Shown here: piece after piece, positions 1 through 6,928 of the stretch
Layout of the letters: each line of letters opens with the position of its first letter
How positions within the stretch are numbered: position 1 is the first letter of the stretch
Assembly: GCA_947177515.1 (NCBI GenBank)
Contig: CAMWUU010000013.1
Span: 1-20,669 of the forward strand
DNA: 20,669 nucleotides
Direction of reading: 5' to 3'
DNA from: an uncultured Lachnospiraceae bacterium
GTDB taxonomy: Bacteria > Bacillota > Clostridia > Lachnospirales > Lachnospiraceae
The notes under the pieces: generated by a model
What the model was told of the DNA's origin: nothing
What the model saw: only the letters and a program-made list of their open reading frames with translations
The model's database searches: none
Made by a program: the position numbers and the translations under genes

Positions 1-13
1 AACTATGACTAAT

Positions 14-29
14 TGTTTCATGTGAAACT
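14..29. promoter_or_regulatory. parS-like ParB/Spo0J binding site
   Basis: The 16 bases TGTTTCATGTGAAACT differ only at the last base from the 16-base site found inside rsmG at 1038-1053, and closely match the Bacillus-type parS consensus TGTTNCACGTGAAACA. parS sites nucleate ParB spreading near the origin and recruit SMC. In many Firmicutes the parA/parB genes lie just beyond rsmG, so the chromosome left of this window is the natural place to look for them; that is inference. Confidence 0.7.
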
Positions 30-159
30 TTCTCTTTTTGACTTTATAATTCTTTTGTTTTCTTATAAACTTTATAATTATTGTTAGTTACTCACCCTCA
101 TTTATTATCTAACTCTCCATCCTTTTTATTGTCTATTTGACTTCTTACTATGGCTAAAT

Positions 160-175
160 TGTTTCATGTGGTACT
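160..175. promoter_or_regulatory. Degenerate parS-like half site
   Basis: TGTTTCATGTGGTACT keeps the left half of parS (TGTTTCATGTG) but has three mismatches in the right half compared with the site at 1038-1053. It sits in the second copy of the local repeat. ParB binding is doubtful; it may be a decayed site. Confidence 0.35.
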
Positions 176-494
176 TTTTCTTTTGAACTTTCTCATTTTT
201 ATAAAAATTCATTTGTATATCAACCGTTATAGGGCAGGGACTACCCAAATTTAAAATCTGTTGAGATCGTAGGTAAGCCTTTCAAGTTGGTTGCAAAATT
301 AAAAAAATATAGTTTCTTTAAACCAATGATTCTTATAAACAGGAAGCCCTTTACCTTTAAAAAATCAGTAAATTGCTAGTTCATAGTTTCTATTATGCAT
401 CAGCTATTATGTTTTTATATCACACCCAAAATATCATAACTTCGTAAAAGAAAATTCAATTCACTTATAATATTTTATCAATTATACAAACTCT

Positions 495-1253
495 CTATTT
501 CACACCATAATTAATCAATGGCTTACTATTTGGCTTTCCCCCTGCTCGTGGGTATTTGACTGGAGTTTCCAGACATTTTCTAATTAAAACTAAACTTCTT
601 TCCATATTTGTTCCCGGCAATTCAAATGAAATCTTTCCAGCGCACTTTCCTCCCAGTTGCCTTATTGCATATTCTGCTTCCAGTAACTCTTCTTCTACTT
701 TTCCTGACTTATAAGAAACAAAAAAACCTCCCTTCTTTACAAATGGAATACAATACTCAGAAAGTGTAACTAACCTTGCAACTGCGCGCGAAACGCAAAA
801 ATCATATTTTTCTCTAAACTCCTCTTTACGGCTAACTTCTTCCGCCCGTCCATGAATTGCACATATCTTTTTCAAGTTCAGTCGATTAATGACTTCATCT
901 AAAAATCTGATCCGTTTTTTAAGAGAATCTAATAATACTATATCCAATTCCGGAAAAGCGATCTTAAGTGGAATACCTGGAAAACCTGCACCTGTTCCAA
1001 GATCTAATAATTTTTTATCTGAAATCAGTTTTTTATATGTTTCATGTGAAACATCTTCAATTTTCACCAATGATAAACTATCCACAAAATGCTTTATAAT
1101 TACCTCATTGTACTCAGTAATTGCAGTAAGATTCATAACTTTATTCCATTCAATTAACAATTCATAATAATCTTCAAATTGCTGCAACTGCTCTTTTGTC
1201 AATTCTATATCCAAATCTTTTAAACCTGTTACAAAAATCTGATTATCTCTCAC
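495..1253 (-). CDS. rsmG: 16S rRNA (guanine-N7) methyltransferase RsmG (GidB)
   Basis: Cytosolic SAM-dependent enzyme that makes m7G in the 530 loop region of 16S rRNA. The SAM-binding motif LLDLGTGAGFPG is at about residues 82-93, followed by the acidic-loop strand IVLLDSLKKR and the SRAVA motif; the C-terminus has the family's KYPR..G.P...PL ending. The open frame extends to 1295 with a TTG, but that start has no ribosome site. GTG at 1253 has AAAGGAG eight bases upstream and gives 252 residues, near the usual 239-240, so I use it. The gene contains a parS site (1038-1053). It lies downstream of mnmG, from which it is separated by about 0.8 kb of repeat DNA, an unusually large gap for this pair. 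No intrinsic terminator is evident after the stop. Confidence 0.95.
   Translation of the reverse strand: MRDNQIFVTGLKDLDIELTKEQLQQFEDYYELLIEWNKVMNLTAITEYNEVIIKHFVDSLSLVKIEDVSHETYKKLISDKKLLDLGTGAGFPGIPLKIAFPELDIVLLDSLKKRIRFLDEVINRLNLKKICAIHGRAEEVSRKEEFREKYDFCVSRAVARLVTLSEYCIPFVKKGGFFVSYKSGKVEEELLEAEYAIRQLGGKCAGKISFELPGTNMERSLVLIRKCLETPVKYPRAGGKPNSKPLINYGVK
1038..1053. promoter_or_regulatory. parS site inside rsmG
   Basis: TGTTTCATGTGAAACA is palindromic except for the central two bases and matches the Bacillus-type parS consensus apart from T in place of C at position 8. It is read on the minus strand as codons for Asp-Val-Ser-His-Glu-Thr (about residues 67-72) of RsmG. B. subtilis also has a parS in the gidB region, so this location agrees with known biology. 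The site is about 8 kb from the dnaA-proximal origin. Confidence 0.85.
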
Positions 1254-1350
1254 TAAAAACACTCCTTTCGACTCAAAAAATATTTTAACTTGCAACGCAC
1301 CTTATTTTCTTCAAGCTTTCTCGCCCTATTATTTCTTAGATTCTTTACCA

Positions 1351-2114
1351 ATTTCTCTATCGCATAGATTCTTTGTTATTTTCTTCACCTATTTCATTAT
1401 CAGTTTCTCTGTAACTTTCTTCACCCGTTTCCTTTATCAGTTTCTTTATCATATGTTCCCTTATCCATTGCCTTACCGTTTTCTCTATCACTTAGTACCC
1501 CTATCACTTTCCCACCTATTCCTTCCTATTCCTTTTATCCATTACTTTATCACTTTCTATAACTCTTGTTCCTTTTCCCAACGATTCCTTTATTCATTTT
1601 TTTATCGTTTTTTCTATCACTTCGTACTCTTATCACTTTTCTCAACGGTTCCCTTATCCATCTCTTTATCTCTTAATACCCTTATCACTTTCCCGCCTGT
1701 TCCTTTTATCCATTTCTTTATCACTCTCTCTTAATCTTGCTCCTTTCCCCAACGATTCCCTTTACTCATTTCCTTACCGTTTTCTCCATCACTTAGTAAC
1801 TTTTCACTTTTCCCAACTTTCCCCTTTATCCATTTCTTTACCGCTTTCTCTATCATTTAATTTCCTTATCACTTTCCTCATCATTTCCTTTATTCATTTC
1901 CTTACCGTTTTCTCCATCACTTAGTACCCTTTTCACTTTTCCCAACTTTCCCTTTTATCCATTTCTTTACCGCTTTCTCTATCATTTAATTTCCCTATCA
2001 CTTTCCTCATCAATTCCCTTTATCCATTTCTTTATCGCTTTCTCTATCACTTAGTTTCCTTATCACTTTCTCCGCCATTTTCTTTATCAACTTCTTCACC
2101 TTTTTCCTTATTCA
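1351..2114. repeat. Hierarchical polypyrimidine/polypurine minisatellite between mnmG and rsmG
   Basis: The plus strand is built from degenerate 12-base words of the type TTTATCCATTTC, TTTATCGCTTTC, TTATCACTTTCC. These are grouped into 64-base units that are clear at 1758, 1822, 1886, 1950 and 2016 (spacings 64, 64, 64, 66), with earlier, more diverged units back to about 1459. 1758-1885 and 1886-2015 are near-identical 128-base dimers differing at only a few bases. Weaker 12-base words extend left to about 1351 and right into the mnmG coding end. The minus (transcribed) strand is GA-rich. No stable protein gene is present: frames on both strands are repeat shadows. Confidence 0.85.
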
Positions 2115-4014
2115 ATTTCGTATTACACCCTTTAAATTTATAATGTTCCATATAAACCATCAAAACAGACAAATCCGCTGGTGAAACCCCTGATATTCTT
2201 GAAGCCTGTCCCATATTTACCGGTCTTATTTTTGCAAGTTTCTGTCTTGCTTCAATTCGAAGGGAAGGTACTTCATTATAGTCCAGTTCCTCCGGTATCT
2301 TTTTTTCTTCCATTTTTTTAAACTGTTCTATTTGCCGTAACTGTCGCCTAATATAACCATCATATTTTATATTAATCTCCACTTCAGTAACCACATCCTC
2401 CGGAAGGGGTTTTCTTTCAGGATCAATCGGCTCCAGCATCTTATACGTGATTTCTGGACGCTTAAGCAAATCTCCTAAGGAACACCCGCTGCTTAAACCT
2501 GAACTTCCCAGTAATCTTAAAAATTCCTGTATTTTCTCCGTAGCACCAACCATCGTATGTAGAAGCCTTTCTTCCTCATCAGCAATCATTTGCTCTTTTT
2601 TAATTAGCTTATCATAGCGTATTCTGTCAATCAAACCTACTTGATAACCCAATTTGGTAAGACGTAAATCAGCATTATCCTGGCGCAGGATTAACCTATA
2701 CTCTGCACGGGATGTCATCATACGATAAGGTTCATGTGTTTCCTTTGTTACCAGGTCATCGATCAGGACTCCGATATACCCCAGGGAACGATCTATTACT
2801 ATTTGTTCTCTCCCAAGTAATTTCATAGCAGCATTAATCCCTGCAACCAATCCCTGTGCTGCAGCTTCTTCATATCCGGAACTACCATTAAATTGGCCGC
2901 CGGAAAATAATCCGTCAATTGATTTAAACTCTAGTGTAGGTTTTAATTGCATCGGATTAATACAATCATACTCAATCGCATAGGCATTTCTGACAATATT
3001 CGCATGTTCCAAACCAGGTACGGAACGGTACATACGAACCTGTACATCCTCAGGCAGACTGCTCGACATACCTGCAATATACATTTCATTTGTATAGTTT
3101 CCCTCCGGTTCAATAAATACCTGATGCCGATCTTTGTCCGCAAACTTTACCACTTTATCTTCAATGGATGGACAATATCTTGGGCCTGTCCCCTTAATAC
3201 TTCCCGAAAATAATGGGGAACGTGAAATATTATCTCTTATAATTGCATGGGTTTCTTCATTAGTATAGGTTAGCCAACAAGACACCTGTTCCCTTGCAAT
3301 ATCTTCCGGTTTATTAGTAAAAGAAAATGGTACTATTTGTTCATCACCGAACTGTTCCTCCATTTTTGAAAAATCAATCGATCTTTTATCAATACGCGCA
3401 GGAGTTCCCGTTTTAAACCGATACATTTCAATTCCATGAGCCACAAGGGAATCAGTCAGATAATTTGCGGCTGGCAGGCCATTTGGACCAGTATATGTGC
3501 TCATTTCCCCACAAATACAACGAGCTTTTAAATAGACACCGGTACAGAGTATAACAGCCCGACAGGGAAATATTCCTCCAGAAAGAATCTTTATTCCAGT
3601 AATACGGTTCTCATCCGTAATAATCTCCGTTACTTCTGCTTGCTTTAAAGTCAGATGATCCGTATTTTCCAAAACCTTTCTCATTTCACGGCTATAATCC
3701 TGCTTATCTGCCTGCGCCCGTAGAGAATGGACTGCAGGTCCTTTCGAACGATTTAACATCTTCGACTGAATAAAGGTTTTATCAATATTTATGCCCATTT
3801 CTCCCCCGAGCGCATCAATTTCCCGAACCAGATGCCCTTTCGAAGTCCCACCTATATTGGGATTACAAGGCATCATTGCAATGGAATCCATACTCACCGT
3901 AAAAATAATAGTTTCCAACCCCAACCTTGCACATGCTAGTGCCGCTTCACAACCTGCATGACCCGCACCAACAACCGCAACATCATACTTTTCATAAATA
4001 ATATTTTGATCCAT
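2047..4014 (-). CDS. mnmG: tRNA uridine-5-carboxymethylaminomethyl modification enzyme MnmG (GidA)
   Basis: FAD-dependent partner of MnmE; together they add the cmnm5 group to U34 of tRNAs reading purine-ending codons. The FAD Rossmann motif GAGHAG is at residues 16-21, the GidA signature MPCNPNIGGTSKGHL at about 48-62, and the conserved GPRYCPSIEDK and late GVSPADLSVL segments are present. ATG 4014 has GGAGG about seven bases upstream. Length is 655 residues against roughly 625-630 in the family; the excess is a charged tail (about 634-655) of four-residue steps (EKGE-EVDK-ENGG-ESDK-ETK) encoded by the 12-base repeat that continues downstream as the minisatellite. The tail lies beyond the conserved MnmE-binding domain, so the core enzyme should be intact. 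mnmE lies 251 bases upstream on the same strand. Confidence 0.97.
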   Translation of the reverse strand: MDQNIIYEKYDVAVVGAGHAGCEAALACARLGLETIIFTVSMDSIAMMPCNPNIGGTSKGHLVREIDALGGEMGINIDKTFIQSKMLNRSKGPAVHSLRAQADKQDYSREMRKVLENTDHLTLKQAEVTEIITDENRITGIKILSGGIFPCRAVILCTGVYLKARCICGEMSTYTGPNGLPAANYLTDSLVAHGIEMYRFKTGTPARIDKRSIDFSKMEEQFGDEQIVPFSFTNKPEDIAREQVSCWLTYTNEETHAIIRDNISRSPLFSGSIKGTGPRYCPSIEDKVVKFADKDRHQVFIEPEGNYTNEMYIAGMSSSLPEDVQVRMYRSVPGLEHANIVRNAYAIEYDCINPMQLKPTLEFKSIDGLFSGGQFNGSSGYEEAAAQGLVAGINAAMKLLGREQIVIDRSLGYIGVLIDDLVTKETHEPYRMMTSRAEYRLILRQDNADLRLTKLGYQVGLIDRIRYDKLIKKEQMIADEEERLLHTMVGATEKIQEFLRLLGSSGLSSGCSLGDLLKRPEITYKMLEPIDPERKPLPEDVVTEVEINIKYDGYIRRQLRQIEQFKKMEEKKIPEELDYNEVPSLRIEARQKLAKIRPVNMGQASRISGVSPADLSVLMVYMEHYKFKGCNTKLNKEKGEEVDKENGGESDKETK

Positions 4015-4086
4015 ATCTAACCTCCATGCTGCGACTGTTTTTAGGAAGAACTGCTAATCATAGTTTTGGCGCAGCACAAAACTTAC

Positions 4087-4112
4087 AAATTGAAAACTAA
4101 TATTTTCAATTT
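4087..4112. repeat. Perfect AT-rich inverted repeat in the mnmE-mnmG gap
   Basis: Arms AAATTGAAAA (4087-4096) and TTTTCAATTT (4103-4112) are perfect reverse complements around a six-base loop. It lies in the probable leader of mnmG. On the minus strand it is not followed by a clean T-run, so it is not a convincing terminator there; an RNA hairpin or protein site are alternatives. Confidence 0.45.
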
Positions 4113-4197
4113 TTTCCCCTGCCTTCTTTATCAGGCAAACCAATCAGAACTTAAACATTTTCTTTTCTAACATATAAAATATCATTTTAGTATAATT

Positions 4198-4225
4198 AGT
4201 ATAATATTATTTTACTTATAAACAA
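4198..4225 (-). promoter_or_regulatory. Possible sigma-A promoter for mnmG
   Basis: On the minus strand TTGTTT (4225-4220) and TATACT (4203-4198) are 16 bases apart in the AT-rich gap below mnmE. If used, the mnmG leader is about 180 bases. AT-rich DNA gives chance matches, so this is tentative. Confidence 0.35.
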
Positions 4226-4265
4226 AATCTATAAATGATTTTTATTATTAAATTTCATAATTTCC

Positions 4266-5684
4266 CTATTTCCCCATACAAAATTCTTTGAAAATTGTAT
4301 TAACCAGATCCTCGTCCACCTCTTCCCCGATAATTGTCCCAAGCTCCCTGTATGCATCCATCAGGTCAATTGAATAAAAATCTTCAGACATTCCCATTCT
4401 GATACTTTCCATTACCTGTTCCAGACTTTTTTCTGCCCTTTCCAGAGCGTACCGATGTCTTGCATTTGTAACACAAATATCTTCATGGAAAACCAGTTCC
4501 CCATCAAAAAACATCTCCGTTATCTTCTGTTCTAGCTTTTCAAGTCCCGTAGCTTCCTTTGCAGAAATACTGATAACCTCTATCATAGAAAGAGAGGATG
4601 CTTTCCCGTTATCTGACCAGATCTGCGCTAAAACGGAATTCATATCTGTTTCTGTTACTTTGACTGGCAAGTCCGACTTATTTAATATTACTATTATTCT
4701 CTTGCCTTTTACTTCCCTTAAAATCTCTTTATCCCCATCATCCAATGCCACCGAGGAATCCACCACCAATAAAATAAGGTCCGCTTCTACTGCTGCCTGC
4801 CTTGCTTTATCCACACCGATCCGTTCCACAACATCTTTTGTCCACCGAATTCCCGCTGTATCCACAATATTTAACGGTATCCCATTAAAAGTAATATACT
4901 CTTCCAAAGTATCCCTTGTAGTACCAGCAATATCTGTTACTATTGCACGATTTTCTCCAAGAATCATATTTAACAGGGAAGATTTTCCAGTATTTGGTTT
5001 TCCCAGAATTACTGTTCTCAATCCCTCCTTAATTCGTCTTCCATTTTCTGCAGTGCTTAACAATTTTCTCAATCTGTACTTCCAATTTGATAAATTTTCT
5101 TCCAGTTTTTCTGTAAATCCGTCCAAACTGATATGTTCTGGATCATCCAAAGCAGCCTCTATAAATGCCATATCCAATAATATCTGTTCTCTTAATTGCA
5201 TTATTTCTTTATTTATATTTCCATTTAACTGGCGAACCGAATTTTCCAATTCCATATTATTTTTCGCCTGTATAATATCAATAACAGCCTCCGCCTGTGA
5301 CAGGTCAATCCTTCCATTCAAAAATGCACGCTTTGTAAACTCTCCCGGTTCCGCTAAACGGGCACCACATCGGATCACCGCATCCAGAACTTTTTTTGTT
5401 ACAATAATTCCACCATGACAATTTATTTCCACAACATCCTCCCTGGTATAAGTATTTGGTGAACGCATAACTGATACCAGTACCTCATCCAAAGGAATTT
5501 GATTCTCCTTCAATATTCCATAATGCAATGTATGGCTTTTTGCCTCCTTTAAATGAAAATTCTCTTTCTTTGCATAAAAAAGCCGATCTGCAATCTGAAT
5601 AGCCTCCGTTCCACTAATTCGTATAATACTTATTCCGGCATTACTTAAACCCGTTGCAATTGCAGCAATTGTATCGTTATCCAT
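4266..5684 (-). CDS. mnmE: tRNA modification GTPase MnmE (TrmE)
   Basis: Potassium-activated GTPase that works with MnmG to modify U34 of tRNA. The order is N-terminal folate-binding TrmE domain (about 1-120), helical domain, then an inserted G domain: P-loop GKPNTGKS at 228-235, GTTRDT at about 254-259, DTAG at 275-278 and NKSD at 335-338. The C-terminus is FCMGK, the family's catalytic-Cys ending. ATG 5684 has AAAGGAAA upstream. Length 472 is slightly above the usual 450-460. A strong terminator (5745-5783) separates it from jag, so it should be transcribed from its own promoter rather than from the rpmH operon. Its partner mnmG is next on the same strand. Confidence 0.97.
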   Translation of the reverse strand: MDNDTIAAIATGLSNAGISIIRISGTEAIQIADRLFYAKKENFHLKEAKSHTLHYGILKENQIPLDEVLVSVMRSPNTYTREDVVEINCHGGIIVTKKVLDAVIRCGARLAEPGEFTKRAFLNGRIDLSQAEAVIDIIQAKNNMELENSVRQLNGNINKEIMQLREQILLDMAFIEAALDDPEHISLDGFTEKLEENLSNWKYRLRKLLSTAENGRRIKEGLRTVILGKPNTGKSSLLNMILGENRAIVTDIAGTTRDTLEEYITFNGIPLNIVDTAGIRWTKDVVERIGVDKARQAAVEADLILLVVDSSVALDDGDKEILREVKGKRIIVILNKSDLPVKVTETDMNSVLAQIWSDNGKASSLSMIEVISISAKEATGLEKLEQKITEMFFDGELVFHEDICVTNARHRYALERAEKSLEQVMESIRMGMSEDFYSIDLMDAYRELGTIIGEEVDEDLVNTIFKEFCMGK

Positions 5685-5744
5685 TTTTTATTTCCTTTCG
5701 TTTTTAGTAATAACTAATTGCAAAACCCCAATATCCAAAAATCC

Positions 5745-5783
5745 GAAAAAAGGTTTCCCAGCCCTCTTTGTGCCGGGAAACCT
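5745..5783 (-). terminator. Intrinsic terminator after jag
   Basis: Read on the minus strand, AGGTTTCCCGGC (5783-5772) pairs with GCTGGGAAACCT (5762-5751) in a 12-bp stem with one G-U pair and a nine-base loop, followed by a run of six T's. It lies about 120 bases after the jag stop and just before mnmE, so it ends the rpmH-rnpA-yidD-yidC-jag transcript. The 5784-5904 stretch shows nothing further. Confidence 0.9.
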
Positions 5784-5904
5784 ATACTAACTCTTATCCT
5801 ACATCCTGCTGCCAAATAAAAACACAGTTTTTAACAAAATACTATGCTTATCCTGCAATCCATCTAATCCAAACTAACTCTCCTTGATTCTTTTATACTC
5901 ACCT

Positions 5905-6882
5905 TTATTCCTCTGTATTCATTACATAATTCTCACTTGTTGGATTTCCAATATTGGTATCCACCCTATTAATCGGAACTGTTTCACTATTTTGCACTGT
6001 TGCTGTTTGAGCAGCTTCTGCACTCTCCGCCGCTGCCCTTGCTGCTGCTTTCTGCTCCAGGTATGCAGCATAGTCCTTTTTATAATCGGTACTGTAATCT
6101 TTTGTATTTCCACCATATTTTTTATGGAATTCCTTTTTGCTATACTTCTTTACCCCACCATTCTCATATCGGTTATTTTCATAGCGGCCATTTTCGTAAC
6201 GGTTGCGGTAACCACCACGATAGCCGCCATTATTATTGTCATACTCACGCAGGTTCTTCTTTGGGGCAATCACAACCTTGCGGAACGGCTCGTCCCCCTC
6301 ACTGTGCGTTTCAACATAACGGTCAGCCTGGAGCGCGGAATGGATAATTCTTCTTTCATAAGGATTCATCGGTTCAAGCGAAACCGGTTTCCTTGTACGT
6401 TTTACTTTTGATGCAATATTTCTTGCTAGGTTTTCCAGGGTTTCCCTGCGGCGCTCCCTGTAATTTTCTGTATCCAATTTAACTTTCAGGTAACCTTCCG
6501 AATTCTTATTAATCACAAGGCTTGTCAGGTATTGCAGGGAATCAAGAGTCTGTCCCCGCTTGCCAATCAATACACCCATCTCGCTTCCGACCAGGTTTAT
6601 CTTTACGGTTTCTTCCGGTTTATCATATACCACTTCAACCATGATCTCAAGATTCATTGCCTTAAAAACTTTTTGAAGGAAATTTTTTGCAGCATCCTCC
6701 ACGGACAAAATCAGCTTCCTGGCACGGATTTTCGCAGGCTTGCTGCCAATCCCCAGAAATCCTTTCGACTCTTTCTCAATTACTTCATAATCAAGATTTT
6801 CCGAGGTAGCCCCAAGTGCGATCTTTGCTTCCGTCAGCGCATCTTCCACCGTCCTGGCGCTAAATTCTTTCCATTCGTCCAT
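5905..6882 (-). CDS. jag: RNA-binding protein Jag / KhpB (EloR), with long low-complexity tail
   Basis: Cytosolic RNA-binding protein; in Gram-positive relatives KhpB pairs with KhpA and affects cell elongation and RNA levels. Domain order is Jag-N (about 1-55, with KGFLGIG at 40-46), KH (GxxG-like IGKRGQTL at 106-113) and R3H (ERRIIH, about 176-181). Residues from about 212 to 325 are an extra tail: first Gly/Tyr/Arg/Asn-rich with repeated RYEN and GGYR units, then Lys/Tyr-rich, then an Ala/Glu segment. B. subtilis Jag is about 208 residues, so the tail is the surplus. ATG 6882 has AAAGGGG upstream. The start is 46 bases after yidC, the usual operon partner. No membrane segment is visible. 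Confidence 0.93.
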   Translation of the reverse strand: MDEWKEFSARTVEDALTEAKIALGATSENLDYEVIEKESKGFLGIGSKPAKIRARKLILSVEDAAKNFLQKVFKAMNLEIMVEVVYDKPEETVKINLVGSEMGVLIGKRGQTLDSLQYLTSLVINKNSEGYLKVKLDTENYRERRRETLENLARNIASKVKRTRKPVSLEPMNPYERRIIHSALQADRYVETHSEGDEPFRKVVIAPKKNLREYDNNNGGYRGGYRNRYENGRYENNRYENGGVKKYSKKEFHKKYGGNTKDYSTDYKKDYAAYLEQKAAARAAAESAEAAQTATVQNSETVPINRVDTNIGNPTSENYVMNTEE

Positions 6883-6928
6883 TTCTATACCCCTTTCCTA
6901 CCTGGCGCAGGCCTCCCCTCGCACTGCG

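Larger units (their letters stand above)
3..191. repeat. Diverged direct repeat pair, each copy carrying a parS-like core
   Basis: Two related segments of about 42-44 bases lie at 3-44 and 148-191. Both begin CTATGRCTAA, continue with a TGTTTCATGTG core and end in a pyrimidine-rich tail followed by GAACTTT or GACTTT. The first keeps a nearly perfect parS half-site pair and the second has lost the right half. I infer an ancient duplication of a ParB-binding element. Nothing else recognisable lies in 1-494, which is AT-rich and has no convincing ORF on either strand. Confidence 0.55.

Noticed and set aside
225..300. Possible structured RNA around GGGCAGGGACTACCC and the following less AT-rich stretch
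   Set aside because: Only a short hairpin can be drawn; no tRNA, riboswitch or other known RNA pattern is recognisable on either strand.
1453..1734. 93-codon plus-strand frame rich in Phe/Leu/Ser/Pro
   Set aside because: It lies wholly inside the pyrimidine-rich minisatellite, has repeat-driven composition and no ribosome site; it is a shadow of the array.
4122..4141. Hairpin TGCCT...AGGCA in the mnmE-mnmG gap as a terminator
   Set aside because: Five-bp stem with an eight-base loop and no T-run on the minus strand after it.
5884..6411. 175-codon plus-strand hydrophobic frame opposite jag
   Set aside because: Hydrophobic character is the complement of the Asn/Tyr/Lys-rich Jag tail; the Jag frame has domains and a ribosome site.
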